From NCBI GenBank assembly GCA_029263125.1, contig JAJCYD010000005.1:1-64000 (forward strand): DNA of 64,000 bases, in the 5' to 3' direction. How positions within the stretch are numbered: the stretch's first letter is position 1; every line of letters begins with the position of its first letter. The DNA is from Solirubrobacteraceae bacterium (GTDB lineage Bacteria; Actinomycetota; Thermoleophilia; Solirubrobacterales; Solirubrobacteraceae). A program made the translations under genes and the position numbers. Positions 43,656 through 53,745 of the stretch are shown here, in pieces. The notes under the pieces are model-generated. The model was not told the origin of the DNA. It was given only the letters and a program-made list of their open reading frames with translations, and made no database searches.

Positions 43656-44678
43656 TCAGCGCTTGCGCGACGCGGAGCGGTAGCTCATCGTCGGCCGCGA
43701 GCCCGACGTCAGGACCCGCTGCAGCACGCGAAACGCCGAGCGGGTCTGACCGTGCACGTTGATCAGCCCCGAGTCCCACGTGGTGTCGCGCGAGCCCGCG
43801 TTCCAGTGGTAGACGTAGACCGCCTTGATTCTCGGGTTTCGCGGCAGCACGCGATCGAAGATGAAGCGCGTCACCTCGCCCGCGTGGATCGAGCCCTCGG
43901 GAATCGTCGTCCTGCTGCCGTTGTCACGGCGGACGAGACCGCCGGTCTCGGTCAGCCAGATGTCGGCGCCGGGCAGCGCGCGCAGGACCTTGCGCAGGCG
44001 CGCCGTCTTGAAGCGGTTGGCTTCGATGTAGTTGTGCAGTCCCCAGCGCTTGGGCGTGAAGCCGAGCTGGCGGCGAAACGCCCTGATCCATTTCACGGCG
44101 TTAGGCGAGTCCAGCAGCTCGGGCGCGAGGATCGTGCAGCTGCGGCACTCCTTGCGCAGCTGGCGGTAGTAGGCGGCGACGAGCTGGGGGCGGTGACAGG
44201 TCGGCTCGCCGCAGTGGTTGGCCTCGTTCCAGGTCGCGAACGTCTTCACCCACGGGTAGCGCGCGCGCATGCGCCGGAACTCCCTGCGCAGCTCCGCGGG
44301 CTTGGGCAGCGAGCGGCGCTTGGTGCGCGAATGCCCGATCGACAGCAGCGGCGTGACACCGGCGGCGCGGGCGCCCGCAAGCCAGGCGTCGAGCTCGGCG
44401 ACCTGCCAGGAGACCCGCATCGCGTCCCAGCTGATCGCCAGCCGAGCATGGCGGACGCCCAGCTCGCCGAAGCGCTCGTCGGAGAACATGTCGGCCTTCT
44501 GGTCGCTGATCCCGATCCTGACGGTGCGCCGGAGCTTGGCCGCGGCCTGCGTCGACCTGGACGCGGCGGTCGCCGAAGAGGACCTCGGGATCGAGGCGCC
44601 GGCGCTCGCGGACGTCAGCGCGAGCGTGGCGAGCAGGACCAGCATGGCCGCGACGGCCAGACGTGCCACCGCGCCCAT
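43656..44678 (-). CDS. Secreted glycoside hydrolase-like (GH-A clan) protein
   Basis: 340 residues from ATG 44678. A signal peptide (AVARLAVAAMLVLLATLALTS) is followed by a Ser/Ala linker and a TIM-barrel-like domain. ATWNEANHCGEP carries the likely acid/base Glu and IWLTETGGLV the likely nucleophile Glu, the usual pair in clan GH-A. Four cysteines near residues 185-215 may form disulfides. Substrate unknown. The start shares a base with the stop of the cupin gene (TGATG). Confidence 0.78.
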   Translation of the reverse strand: MGAVARLAVAAMLVLLATLALTSASAGASIPRSSSATAASRSTQAAAKLRRTVRIGISDQKADMFSDERFGELGVRHARLAISWDAMRVSWQVAELDAWLAGARAAGVTPLLSIGHSRTKRRSLPKPAELRREFRRMRARYPWVKTFATWNEANHCGEPTCHRPQLVAAYYRQLRKECRSCTILAPELLDSPNAVKWIRAFRRQLGFTPKRWGLHNYIEANRFKTARLRKVLRALPGADIWLTETGGLVRRDNGSRTTIPEGSIHAGEVTRFIFDRVLPRNPRIKAVYVYHWNAGSRDTTWDSGLINVHGQTRSAFRVLQRVLTSGSRPTMSYRSASRKR

Positions 44679-45043
44679 CAGCCGCCCGTCAGCACCGTGT
44701 CGGCGGCGGTCCACGGTGGTGCGCAGCAGCACAGCAGCCGTAGCGGCTCGTCACCGGCGTTGACGAGCTTGTGGATCGCGCCCGGCGCGATCAGCGCGCA
44801 GTCCCCGGCGACCACGTCGCGTTCCTCGCCGTCGATCCGCAGCCGGCCCGTCCCCGACACAAAGAAATACAGCTCCTCGGCGATCGGGTGGTAGTGCTCG
44901 CCGGTCTCTCCGCCGACCGGCACCGACGCCTCCGCCAGCGACTGCTGGCGCGATGGCAGTGAGACGATTCCCGCGAGCTCGCGGATCGTCGAGCCATCGA
45001 CGGACTCAAAGCGCTCGGCCGCGTCGATGTGCGCGAGATGCAT
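44678..45043 (-). CDS. Cupin-domain protein
   Basis: 121 residues from ATG 45043. Cupin motif 1 is GEHYHPIAEELYFFVSGTG and motif 2 is GDCALIAPGAIHKLVN, together giving the His/Glu/His metal ligands of a small beta-barrel. Such proteins can be dioxygenases, isomerases or sensors; substrate cannot be read. Translationally coupled to the glycosidase gene. Confidence 0.85.
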   Translation of the reverse strand: MHLAHIDAAERFESVDGSTIRELAGIVSLPSRQQSLAEASVPVGGETGEHYHPIAEELYFFVSGTGRLRIDGEERDVVAGDCALIAPGAIHKLVNAGDEPLRLLCCCAPPWTAADTVLTGG

Positions 45044-45074
45044 CGCGTGCACGGTAGCGCGGCGAGCGGCCCGC

Positions 45075-46271
45075 TCAGGAGTCATGACGCTCGAGCTCCT
45101 CTTCCTCGCGGCGCACGGCCTCGAACTCTCCGGTCTCAAAGCGCGTCACGACGTCGGCGTCGATCTCCTCGTCGCTGAGGGTCGGCCGCGTGCGGCGCAG
45201 GCGAGCGGCGTCCAGGCGCTTGAACTTCAGGATCTCCAGGACGTACACGAGGTAGACGGACGCGATCAGCACCACCAGGCCAAGACCGGCCATCACCGCG
45301 GCCCAGCCGGCGTGCAGCGTCCCGCCGTTGTCGGAATAGGGCACGAAGCGCAGCGCCACCGCCAGGCCCGCCAGCGAGAGCGTCCACGCATAGAGGTAGA
45401 GCACCGTGCGCCGCGTCGAGAAGCCGATGCGGTCCAGGCGATGGTGGAAGTGCTCGCGGTCGGCGGCGTAGACCGGCTTGCGGTACTTCATCCGCTTGAG
45501 CACGACGAACGTCGTGTCCAAAAACGGCACGGCGAGCACGATCAGCGGGAAGATCAGCGCCAGCACGGCATTCGTCTTCGCCGAGCCGAGCACGGCGACG
45601 CAGCCCAGCAGCAACCCGAGCAGGTTGGACCCGCAGTCGCCCATGTAGACCGAGGCGGGGTGGAAGTTGTGGATCAGGAACCCGAGTGCCGCCCCCGCGG
45701 TGATCGCCGCCAGCACGCCGCCCTCGGTGCGCCCGAGGTCGAATGCGATGACCGCCAGCGCGGCTGCGCTGATCGCGCAGACGCCCGCGGCGAGCCCGTC
45801 GATGCCGTCGGAGAGGTTGACGACGTTCATCACCGCCACGAGCCCGACGACCGTCAGCGGCCCGCCGACGTCGCCGAATTGCAGGCGTCCGGCGAACGGG
45901 ATCGTGACGAAGTCCACCCGCACGCCGGCGCGCACGGCGAGCACGGCAGCGACGACCTGCCCGGCGAGCTTGATCCCCGGATCGAGCTCCACGCGGTCGT
46001 CCAGCGCGCCCACGAAGACGATCACGGCCGCGGCGGCGAGCACGCCATGCAGCTCCTGGCTGCCGGGCAGCACGATGATCCCGGCGACGGTGCCGCCCGC
46101 GAAGATCGCCAGGCCGCCGAGCAGCGGCGTGCCGCCCGCGGCCAGCCCGCGGCCGCGCGCCTGGTCGATCGCTCCGATCGAGCGGGCGAAGCGCGTCGTC
46201 AGGGGCGTCAGCGCGGCGGTCGTCGCCAGCGCTATCGCGAAGGCCGTCAGCGCATCGAAGCCGTCCAGCAC
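45075..46271 (-). CDS. wecA: Undecaprenyl-phosphate GlcNAc-1-phosphate transferase (WecA/TagO-like)
   Basis: 398 residues from GTG 46271. Eleven membrane spans. The catalytic aspartates and loop motifs are GALDDRVELDPGIKLAGQV, VNLSDGIDGLAAGV, FHPASVYMGDCGSNLLG and DREHFHHRLDR. It starts wall-polymer or O-glycan synthesis by loading a sugar phosphate on the lipid carrier, upstream of LCP transferases such as the one at 25518-27005. An acidic cytoplasmic tail of about 50 residues is extra. Confidence 0.93.
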   Translation of the reverse strand: MLDGFDALTAFAIALATTAALTPLTTRFARSIGAIDQARGRGLAAGGTPLLGGLAIFAGGTVAGIIVLPGSQELHGVLAAAAVIVFVGALDDRVELDPGIKLAGQVVAAVLAVRAGVRVDFVTIPFAGRLQFGDVGGPLTVVGLVAVMNVVNLSDGIDGLAAGVCAISAAALAVIAFDLGRTEGGVLAAITAGAALGFLIHNFHPASVYMGDCGSNLLGLLLGCVAVLGSAKTNAVLALIFPLIVLAVPFLDTTFVVLKRMKYRKPVYAADREHFHHRLDRIGFSTRRTVLYLYAWTLSLAGLAVALRFVPYSDNGGTLHAGWAAVMAGLGLVVLIASVYLVYVLEILKFKRLDAARLRRTRPTLSDEEIDADVVTRFETGEFEAVRREEEELERHDS

Positions 46272-46344
46272 GCCCGCGACTGTACCCGCCCGGCCCGGCG
46301 GCTCGGGGCACTCCGCGCCGCGGCCCGCCCCGCCTGCCCGGCGC

Positions 46345-46782
46345 CTACTGCGGCGGTTGCTCGATCGCGGCGACGCGGCGCGAGTGACGGCCGCCCTCGA
46401 ACGCCTCCGCGAGGAACGCGTCGACGATCGCATCGGCCTGCGCGCCGTCCAGCCGGCGGCCGGAGAGCGTCACGACGTTCGCGTCGTTGTGCGCCCGGGC
46501 GAGCTGGGCCTCCTCGACGTCGTGGGCGTTGACCGCCCGCACGCCGGGCACTTTGTTGGCGACGATCGCGACGCCGACTCCCGAGCCGCAGACCAGCACG
46601 CCCTTCTCCGCGTCGCCCTCGGCGACGAGGCGGGCGGCCGGGGCCGCGTAGCGCGGATAGTCGACGGACTCGTCGGTGTCCGGGCCGACGTCGACGACGT
46701 CGTGTCCCGCGGCGGCAAGCTGAGACTTGACGTGCTCCTTGAGCTCGAAGCCGGCGTGATCTGAGGCGATAGCGATGCGCAT
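46345..46782 (-). CDS. rpiB: Ribose-5-phosphate isomerase B
   Basis: 145 residues from ATG 46782. MRIAIASDHAGFELKEHV at the start, GVLVCGSGVGVAIVANKVPG with the catalytic Cys in the middle, and AHNDANVVTLSGR match the RpiB/LacAB family. It interconverts ribose-5-P and ribulose-5-P in the pentose phosphate pathway. Confidence 0.95.
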   Translation of the reverse strand: MRIAIASDHAGFELKEHVKSQLAAAGHDVVDVGPDTDESVDYPRYAAPAARLVAEGDAEKGVLVCGSGVGVAIVANKVPGVRAVNAHDVEEAQLARAHNDANVVTLSGRRLDGAQADAIVDAFLAEAFEGGRHSRRVAAIEQPPQ

Positions 46783-46792
46783 GGCCCTGATC

Positions 46793-47440
46793 CTACGCCG
46801 GGCGTCCGATCGCCGGTGGCGGCAGGATCGTCGCGGCCCGTGCCGCACGCCGCTCGGCGACAAGCTGGGGCTCGCCATCGAACATGCGGGCGACCCCGAG
46901 TGCTGAAAGCGCGATGACGGCGCGCTCGTCATCTTCGGGCACCCGCGGGTGCGAGCCGGGCGCAGGGTCGATGGCGAGCACCGTCGGGAAGCCATCGACA
47001 TCACGTGGCCCACCCTCGTCGAAGAGCTCGGGGAGATGCTCGCGAAGCAGCCGTCCGTCGGGGTCGCGGTGATAGCGAGCGACGAACGCACGCCCCCGTC
47101 CCGCGGGGGCGGCGACGGTGAAGGCCGGCAGATCCTCGACGAGCACGGCTGCGGCATCCGGGCTCACCACGCCGGTGATCGGGATGCCAAGAGCAAAGCC
47201 GAGCGCGTTCGCCGAGGCCACCGCCGCCCGAGCACCCATGTAGGAGCCCGGACCCACGCCGACCGCGATGTCATCCACCTCCTCGATCGTGACGCCCGCC
47301 TCGCCAAGCGCCTCGCGCATGAGCCCCGACAGCTCCTCGACGGCGCGATCGCCGGTCCTGAGGGGATGCTCGTCTGGCCCCGTGCGAACCATGCAGCTCG
47401 GCGTCCGCAACGAGCAGTCGATCGCGAGCAGCACGTGCAT
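46793..47440 (-). CDS. tsaB: t6A synthesis protein TsaB
   Basis: 215 residues from ATG 47440, sharing one base with the tsaE stop. The ASKHA-fold N-terminus (HVLLAIDCSLRTPSCMV) and IAVGVGPGSYMGARAAVASA are typical of TsaB, which pairs with TsaD to transfer threonylcarbamoyl to A37 of ANN-decoding tRNAs. Confidence 0.88.
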   Translation of the reverse strand: MHVLLAIDCSLRTPSCMVRTGPDEHPLRTGDRAVEELSGLMREALGEAGVTIEEVDDIAVGVGPGSYMGARAAVASANALGFALGIPITGVVSPDAAAVLVEDLPAFTVAAPAGRGRAFVARYHRDPDGRLLREHLPELFDEGGPRDVDGFPTVLAIDPAPGSHPRVPEDDERAVIALSALGVARMFDGEPQLVAERRAARAATILPPPAIGRPA

Positions 47441-47898
47441 CAGGAGGCCTCCCCGAGCCAGTCCAAGCGCTCGCACCAGGTGCCGGTCGCGGCGATCGTC
47501 GCGATGCGCTCGTCGTCGCCGGCTCCGAGGTCCAACGAGATCGTCACGTGGGGCGGCGCAAAGCCGCCGCTGCGCTCAGCCCACTCGATCAGCGTGACGC
47601 CGTCGTCGACGTACTCCTCGATGCCCAGCTGCGCGATCGACGAGGGGTCCTCCAACCGATAGAGGTCGAAGTGGCTCATCGGCAAGCGCCCCGACTCGTA
47701 CATGGTGTGGACGACGAAGGACGGGCTCGTGACGTGCTCGCGCACGCCGAGCGCCGCTGCGAACCCCTGGACGAACGCGGTCTTCCCCGAGCCGATCCCG
47801 CCGTTGAGCAGCATCAGATCTCCACGCCGCGCGACACGCGCGAGGTCTGCTGCCAGAGCATGGGTGTCCTCCAGCGACTCCAGATGCAAGGTCCACAC
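47440..47898 (-). CDS. tsaE: t6A synthesis ATPase TsaE
   Basis: 152 residues from GTG 47898, chosen because a strong SD (GAGGAGG) is eight bases upstream. Walker A is GGIGSGKTAFVQG, followed by VTSPSFVVHTMYESG and HFDLYRLEDPSSI. It recycles the TsaB-TsaD complex with ATP hydrolysis. Confidence 0.93.
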   Translation of the reverse strand: MWTLHLESLEDTHALAADLARVARRGDLMLLNGGIGSGKTAFVQGFAAALGVREHVTSPSFVVHTMYESGRLPMSHFDLYRLEDPSSIAQLGIEEYVDDGVTLIEWAERSGGFAPPHVTISLDLGAGDDERIATIAATGTWCERLDWLGEAS

Positions 47899-47911
47899 GA
47901 CCGTCCTCCTC

Positions 47912-48904
47912 TCATCCCAGCGGAAGATGCGCCCGGACGCCGAACCCTTCGGGCGACGGGCCCGACTGCTCAAAGCGCCACCACCCGGCGGCGCCGATCA
48001 TCGCGGCGTTGTCCGTCGCATAGCGCAGGTCGGGCAGCCGGATCTGCGTCCTGTGGCCGAGTTCGGTCCGCAGGCGCTCGCGCAGGATCGGGCTGGCGGC
48101 AACACCACCGACGACGACGGCGCTGTGCGGCGACAAGTCCTCCACGGCGCGCTTGAGCTTGCCGAGGAGGACATCCATGCACGCCGCGGCGAACGACGCG
48201 GCCAGATCCGGGACATCGACATCACCGCGTTCGATCGTGCGGCGCACGGCGGTCTTCAAGCCGGAGAAGGAGAAGTCGTAGCCGGCGCCGAGCATCGGCC
48301 GAGGAAGGGCATACGTGTCGGTCCCGGTCCCCGCGAGGCGGTCGAGTATCGGCCCCCCGGGGTAGCCCAGACCGAGCTCGCGAGCCACCTTGTCATACGC
48401 TTCGCCGACCGAATCGTCCCTCGTGGCTCCGAGGACCTCATAGGTGCCCCGCTGCGGAGCGTGCACGAGCATGCAGTGACCGCCGGACACGAGCAGGAAC
48501 ACGGCCGGATAGGTGACGTCGGCGCCGTCGAGCTCGGCCGAGAACAGGTGCCCCTCGAGGTGGTTGACGGCGACCAGCGGACGGTGCCATGCGAGCGCCA
48601 GGGCCTTGGCGGTCGCGACGCCCACGGCGAGACATCCCGGGAGCCCGGGACCGGCCGTGACGGCGATGGCCTTCACGCTGCCGGGCAGGACGGCTGCTTC
48701 GGACAAGGCGGCGGCCACGGTCGCGGTGATCGCGGTGACGTGCTCCCGGCTGGCGACCTCGGGGACGACCCCGCCCCATTGTGCGTGCAGCGACGCCTGG
48801 CTGGCCACGACCGAGGAGAGCACCCGATAGTCGTCGCTGACCACCGCGGCCGCGGTCTCGTCGCACGACGTCTCGATGGCAAGGATGAGGTGACTAGCGC
48901 CCAC
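47912..48904 (-). CDS. tsaD: tRNA N6-adenosine threonylcarbamoyltransferase TsaD
   Basis: 330 residues from GTG 48904, overlapping tsaC by 11 bases. ASKHA fold with ILAIETSCDETAAAVV, the metal-binding VNHLEGHLFS, LVSGGHCMLV, DDSVGEAYDKVAR and VVGGVAASPILRERL. It is the catalytic subunit that moves threonylcarbamoyl from the TsaC product to tRNA. Confidence 0.97.
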   Translation of the reverse strand: MGASHLILAIETSCDETAAAVVSDDYRVLSSVVASQASLHAQWGGVVPEVASREHVTAITATVAAALSEAAVLPGSVKAIAVTAGPGLPGCLAVGVATAKALALAWHRPLVAVNHLEGHLFSAELDGADVTYPAVFLLVSGGHCMLVHAPQRGTYEVLGATRDDSVGEAYDKVARELGLGYPGGPILDRLAGTGTDTYALPRPMLGAGYDFSFSGLKTAVRRTIERGDVDVPDLAASFAAACMDVLLGKLKRAVEDLSPHSAVVVGGVAASPILRERLRTELGHRTQIRLPDLRYATDNAAMIGAAGWWRFEQSGPSPEGFGVRAHLPLG

Positions 48905-49538
48905 GGCCGAGTATCGCCTCGATCTCGCACACCGGGATCGCTCCTTCGCGCTCGATCTGCGGCACCGACAGGTTCGTGTTGACCAGCGTCGACGACGCGC
49001 CGGTCAGCCGGCCACCGTCGACGGCGAGTGCCGGGGCGGTGGCGAGGCCGGCCAGGACATCGCCTACGCCGTTGGGGGTCGGCGCTCCATGGCGATTGGC
49101 GCTCGTCATCAACAGCGGACCCGCTTGGCGCGCCAGCCCTTGGACCAGCGCGTGCGCCGGAGCGCGAACGGCGACCTCGTCGCGTCCGGCCAGCCAGCCG
49201 GGAAGCGGCGCCCGCGTCGCGCACGCGATCGTGAGCGCGCCCGGCCAGAACGTGGTCGCCAGCGCATCGGCCGCCGCGGTCCAGTCCAGCGACAGGTCAC
49301 ACCTGGCCTGCTCGGCGTCGGCCACGATGATCGGCAGGCGACGATCCGGCGGGCGCTGCTTCATCGCGAAGATCGCGCGCTGCGCATCGTCATGCGCCGG
49401 CAGGCACATGAGTCCATACACGGTATCCGTCGGGACGACGACGACTCCACCGTCGTGCAGAGCACCGAGCACCGCAGCGATCGCCTCCTCCAGCTCCTCG
49501 GCGTTCGAGATGTCGAGGCAGACCGTCGGCGACGTCAC
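48894..49538 (-). CDS. tsaC: Threonylcarbamoyl-AMP synthase TsaC (Sua5/YrdC)
   Basis: 214 residues with the YrdC fold: VVVPTDTVYGLMCLP, IFAMKQRPPDRRLPI, WPGALTIAC, VAVRAPAHALVQGL and LLMTSANRHGAP. It makes threonylcarbamoyl-AMP from threonine, bicarbonate and ATP. First of four contiguous t6A genes, all on one strand. It is the short TsaC form without the Sua5 C-terminal domain. Confidence 0.95.
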   Translation of the reverse strand: MTSPTVCLDISNAEELEEAIAAVLGALHDGGVVVVPTDTVYGLMCLPAHDDAQRAIFAMKQRPPDRRLPIIVADAEQARCDLSLDWTAAADALATTFWPGALTIACATRAPLPGWLAGRDEVAVRAPAHALVQGLARQAGPLLMTSANRHGAPTPNGVGDVLAGLATAPALAVDGGRLTGASSTLVNTNLSVPQIEREGAIPVCEIEAILGRGR

Positions 49539-49677
49539 GATGTGCGGGGTCTGGGAAACGGGACGCTGATGCGAGCATCGTATCCGGCCCGCGGATGAGC
49601 CTCGTCTCGTGATTGCTGGTCAGCACCTCGGCGAGACCGCCGCTCGTGAAACCGCCGCGGCGGCGGCCGCCCGAGCG

Positions 49678-50547
49678 TCACGGTCGCTCGGCCACGCCCG
49701 GGCCGGCGGGTTGCCTCCCGGCAGCCATGCGCTGGATCCCAGCGAGGTCGCGGTGGGACCGCACGCCCTCGAAGCCGACGTGCTCGAGCAGCGCCCGCAC
49801 CGCGCCGGCCTGCCCCGCGCCGTGCTCGATCGCGAGCAGGCCACCGGCCGTCAGCGCCGCGGCGGCCGCGGGCACGAGCCGGCGGATGACGTCGAGCCCG
49901 TCCTCGCCGGCGAACAGCGCGCCCGCCGGCTCGTGCTGCGTGATCTCGGGCGCAAGCGACGCCCGCTCGTCCTCGGCGACATACGGCGGATTGGACAGCA
50001 CGGCGTCGCACGCCCGCACGCCGGCGAGCAGATCGCCCTCCTGCAGGCGCACGTCGAGCTTCAGCACGGCCGCGTTGGCGCGCGCGACGTCCAGCGCATC
50101 CGCGCTGACGTCGGTGCCGAGCACATCGAGGTCGGGGCGCTCGTGCTTGAGCGCCAGCGCGACCGCCCCGCTGCCGGTGCCGACGTCCACCACGCGCGCG
50201 CCTGCGGGCAGCGTCAGCCCGGCCTCGACGAGCAGCTCGGTCTCCGGCCGCGGGACGAGCACCCGCGGGTCGACGAGCAGGTCGATGTGGCGAAAGCCCT
50301 TGCTGCCCAGGATGTAGGCGACCGGCTCGCGCATGACCGAGCGCCTCCGCACGGCGTCCTGAAACCCCCTCACCGCGGGGCCCGTGACCTCGCGCGACGG
50401 GTCGGTGAACAGCGCGGTCCGATCCACGCCCAGCGCATGCGCGAGCAGCAGCTCGGCGTCCAGGCGCGGCGAGTCCGATCCGGCGGCGCCGATCGCGATC
50501 ACGGCGGAGTCCAGCGCCTCGCGAACGGTCACTCCGCCGAAGCTCAC
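49678..50547 (-). CDS. prmC: Release factor glutamine methyltransferase PrmC
   Basis: 289 residues from GTG 50547, overlapping the prfA stop (GTGA). The N-terminal helical domain has [31 protein letters not shown]. The SAM motif is [15 protein letters not shown], and the catalytic NPPY is in [14 protein letters not shown]. It methylates Gln of the GGQ loop in release factors such as its neighbour PrfA. Confidence 0.95.
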   Translation of the reverse strand: MSFGGVTVREALDSAVIAIGAAGSDSPRLDAELLLAHALGVDRTALFTDPSREVTGPAVRGFQDAVRRRSVMREPVAYILGSKGFRHIDLLVDPRVLVPRPETELLVEAGLTLPAGARVVDVGTGSGAVALALKHERPDLDVLGTDVSADALDVARANAAVLKLDVRLQEGDLLAGVRACDAVLSNPPYVAEDERASLAPEITQHEPAGALFAGEDGLDVIRRLVPAAAAALTAGGLLAIEHGAGQAGAVRALLEHVGFEGVRSHRDLAGIQRMAAGRQPAGPGVAERP

Positions 50548-51599
50548 GACGAGGGCGTAGCGGCCTGCAGTTCCAGCGCGCGGCGCTTCTCGTCGGACTG
50601 CAGCGCCGCCGTGAACTCGTCGAGCTGGCCCTCGAGGACGTCGTCGAGGTTGTGGACGGTGAAGTTGATGCGATGGTCGGTGACGCGCCGCTGGCTGTAG
50701 TTGTAGGTGCGGATCTTCTCCGCGCGCTCGCCCGTGCCGACCTGCGAGCGGCGGTCGGCCGCGACCTCCGCCTGCTGCTCGGCGAGCGCCGCGTCATACA
50801 GGCGCGCGCGCAGCACGCGCATCGCCCGCTCGCGGTTCTGAAGCTGGGACTTCTCGTCCTGCATCGAGACGACGATGCCGCTCGGGCGGTGGGTGATGCG
50901 CACCGCCGAGTCGGTCGTGTTGACCGACTGCCCGCCGGGCCCCGAGGAGCGGTAGACGTCGATCTGCAGGTCGCTCTGATCGATCTGCACGTCGACCTCC
51001 TCGGCCTCGGGCAGCACCGCGACGGTCGCTGTCGAGGTGTGCGTGCGGCCCTGGGACTCGGTCTCGGGCACACGCTGGACGCGGTGCGTGCCGCCCTCGA
51101 ACTTGAAGATCGAGTACGCCCCGTCGCCCTTGATCGCGAACGTGTAGGCGCCGTCTGTCGCCTCCAGCAACTCCACCGTCAGCCGCAGGCGCTCGGCGTA
51201 CTTGGACAGCATGCGCACGACGTCGCCGGCCCACAGGCCGGCCTCGTCGCCCCCGGCGCCGCCGCGCACCTCGACGATGACGCTCTTCTCGTCGAGGGGA
51301 TCGCGCTGGACCATCGCCAGGCGGATCTCCTCCTCCAGGCGCTCGATCTGCGCGCGTGCGTCTCCGAGCATCTCGCGCACCTCGGCGTCCTCGCCCTCGT
51401 CGAGCATCGCGCGCGCCTCGGCCTCGTCGGAGACGGCCTCGCGCCATTGCTCGGCGAGCTTGGCCGCCACCTCGAGCTGGCGGAACGTCCGGCCGGCCTC
51501 GGCCGCACGGTGACGATCCCCGAACACGTCGGGATCTGACAGCTCGCGTTGCACGTCGGCGAAGCGCGCCTCGATCTGCTCGACGAGTTGCTCGATCAC
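50544..51599 (-). CDS. prfA: Peptide chain release factor 1
   Basis: 351 residues from GTG 51599, the normal RF1 length; longer in-frame starts would add unconserved residues. RF1 marks are the stop-codon reading region [20 protein letters not shown] (PxT motif) and the GGQ loop [20 protein letters not shown]. It ends translation at UAA and UAG. Confidence 0.97.
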   Translation of the reverse strand: MIEQLVEQIEARFADVQRELSDPDVFGDRHRAAEAGRTFRQLEVAAKLAEQWREAVSDEAEARAMLDEGEDAEVREMLGDARAQIERLEEEIRLAMVQRDPLDEKSVIVEVRGGAGGDEAGLWAGDVVRMLSKYAERLRLTVELLEATDGAYTFAIKGDGAYSIFKFEGGTHRVQRVPETESQGRTHTSTATVAVLPEAEEVDVQIDQSDLQIDVYRSSGPGGQSVNTTDSAVRITHRPSGIVVSMQDEKSQLQNRERAMRVLRARLYDAALAEQQAEVAADRRSQVGTGERAEKIRTYNYSQRRVTDHRINFTVHNLDDVLEGQLDEFTAALQSDEKRRALELQAATPSS

Positions 51600-51747
51600 G
51601 GAACCGAGGGTAATGCAGCTCGTCTGCCGCGTTCGCTCGAGGATTGAGCGAAGGCTCAGGACATATAAGGCTTTCAACGATCCAGCTCGATTGCTCAAGC
51701 TGGCGCTCGAAGCATCCGATGCAGTCGCCGTGGCCGACCGGTCGACG

Positions 51748-53718
51748 ATGCGCCCAACCGCACGCGGGATCCCGCTCGCACCGCTCGACGTTCACGCGAC
51801 CGCGGCGCTGGATCGCCTCACGCGCTGGGCTGCTCGCGCCCTGCGCGCCCAGGATGCGTTCGTGCTGCTCGTCGATTGCCGGGGCGGGCTGGAGACGAGC
51901 GCAGGCGAGGCGCTGCGCTCGCCGGACACACTCGCGCACTGCGAAGCCATCGTCGAGAGCGCCAGCGCCCATGCGACCGACGACGGAGCGGTTCTCGGCG
52001 CCCCGCTGATTGACAGCACCGGCTGCGTGCTGGGGTGCCTGTGCGTCACGGACACGCGACCGCGGGCGTGGTCAGCGCACGATCACGAGCTGGTCTGCGA
52101 GCTGGCGCGCTCGGCGACGACGGAGCTCGAGCTGCGCACCACGCGTGCGATGGCTGACCGCGAGAAGCGCTGGAGTGACGGACAGGCCGCCGTGCTGGAG
52201 TCGATCGCGGCGCGGGCCCCGCTGCGCGCCACGCTGACCACGCTGCTGCAGGTCGCCGAGGCCCATGCTCCCGGCATGCTGACCTCGGTCCTGCTGGTCG
52301 AGCACGCGCGCGGCGGCGACGTGCTGCGCCATGCCGCCGGGCCGAGCCTGCCGCGCAGCTTCACGAGCCGGGTGGACCGCATCGCGGTCAGAGACGGACA
52401 CGGCATGTGCGCGGCGGCGGCACACCGCCGCGAGCCGGTGATCGTGCTCGACATCGCCACCGATCCGCTCACCGCGCCGTTCGTGCAGATCGCCGCCGCC
52501 CACGGCCTGCACGCGGGCTGGTCGACGCCGATCATGTCCGGCGGCGGCGGCGTGCTGGGAACCTTCGCCCTGTACTACGGGTCCACGCGCCCACCGAAGC
52601 CCAGCGACGAGATCGTGATCGAGCGCTCGATCCATCTCGCCAGGCTGGCGATCGAACAGGTTCACGGCGCCGATGCGCTGCGCCGCAGCGCCACGCAAGC
52701 CCGCACGCTGGCGCGCGACCAGACCGCACTGCAGCGCGTCGCCACGGCGGTCGCGGCGGAGAGCGATCCCGCCAGCGTCTTCGAGCTCATCGCCGGGCAG
52801 GTGGGCCAGCTGCTACGCGCCGATGCCGGCTACGTGCTGCGCTTCGCCGCCGACGGCGACGAGTTCACGACGATGGGGTCCTGGGGGCGTGCGGACACCA
52901 ACGTGCTCGAACCCGGCGAGGTCCGCATCCCCGCGCCCGACGGGCTGTGCGCCCAGCTTCGCCGCGGCCGCGGCGCACGGCGGCGCAGCGTCCCCGCGGG
53001 CGAACATCTGTTCCCACAGCTGCACCGCATCGCCGCGCCGATCGTCGTCGAGCGCACGCCGTGGGGCATGATCGTCGCGCTGCGCGACCGCCGCGGCGCG
53101 TTCGCGCGCGATGACGACAAGCGCATCGTGCGCCTGGCACAGCTCGCGAGCGTCGCGGTCGCCAACGCCCGCGTCCGCGAGCGCCTCGCCACGCAGGCCT
53201 TGACCGACCCGCTGACCGGGCTGGCCAACCGGCGCGCCTTCGATCGACGCCTGATCGAAGAGACCGAGCGCGCGCATCGCCACGGCCGCGAGCTGTCGCT
53301 GATGCTCGTCGACATCGACCACTTCAAGGCGATCAACGACCGCCTCGGCCACGCGGCCGGCGATCGCGTGCTCGCAGACGTCACCCGCGACCTACGAGCG
53401 GCCACGCGCCTCGGCGATCTGCTGGCACGTGTCGGCGGGGACGAGCTGGCGATGATCCTCGCCGACTGTGGCTCGCGCCAAGCTGCCGATGTCGCCGGCC
53501 GCATGCTGCTGGCGATCGGAGCGGACGTCGAGCTCGGCGGGCGCCAACCCGTCACGCTGTCAATCGGCGTCGCCGGCGTACGACCCAGGCAATCCGCCGA
53601 CGAGCTGCTGCGCCGCGCCGACCAGGCGCTCTACCGGGCCAAGAACGGCGGGCGCAACCAGGTCGTCGCCGACGACGAGGGGCCGGCGAGCGCCGTCGGG
53701 CCCGGCGCTCGGCGCTGA
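51748..53718 (+). CDS. Multi-GAF diguanylate cyclase-like (GGDEF) protein
   Basis: 656 residues from ATG 51748; an in-frame ATG at 51613 would leave only 13 bases from the divergent prfA start and adds an unconserved stretch. Three GAF-like sensor domains (roughly 15-130, 160-315, 330-480) precede a C-terminal GGDEF domain. The active loop is VGGDEL at 562-567, with Leu for the usual Phe, and an RxxD inhibitory site (RLGD) is five residues before it. [18 protein letters not shown] is intact. Probably an active cyclic-di-GMP synthase; no membrane span, so cytosolic. Confidence 0.88.
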   Translation: MRPTARGIPLAPLDVHATAALDRLTRWAARALRAQDAFVLLVDCRGGLETSAGEALRSPDTLAHCEAIVESASAHATDDGAVLGAPLIDSTGCVLGCLCVTDTRPRAWSAHDHELVCELARSATTELELRTTRAMADREKRWSDGQAAVLESIAARAPLRATLTTLLQVAEAHAPGMLTSVLLVEHARGGDVLRHAAGPSLPRSFTSRVDRIAVRDGHGMCAAAAHRREPVIVLDIATDPLTAPFVQIAAAHGLHAGWSTPIMSGGGGVLGTFALYYGSTRPPKPSDEIVIERSIHLARLAIEQVHGADALRRSATQARTLARDQTALQRVATAVAAESDPASVFELIAGQVGQLLRADAGYVLRFAADGDEFTTMGSWGRADTNVLEPGEVRIPAPDGLCAQLRRGRGARRRSVPAGEHLFPQLHRIAAPIVVERTPWGMIVALRDRRGAFARDDDKRIVRLAQLASVAVANARVRERLATQALTDPLTGLANRRAFDRRLIEETERAHRHGRELSLMLVDIDHFKAINDRLGHAAGDRVLADVTRDLRAATRLGDLLARVGGDELAMILADCGSRQAADVAGRMLLAIGADVELGGRQPVTLSIGVAGVRPRQSADELLRRADQALYRAKNGGRNQVVADDEGPASAVGPGARR

Positions 53719-53745
53719 CCACCCGCAGCGCTCGGCTCGGCTCGA

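Noticed and set aside
51640..51670. Promoter TTGAGC / TATAAG before the GGDEF gene
   Set aside because: The spacing is only 14 bases and the first hexamer is part of a TGAGC-GCTCA hairpin; too weak to annotate.
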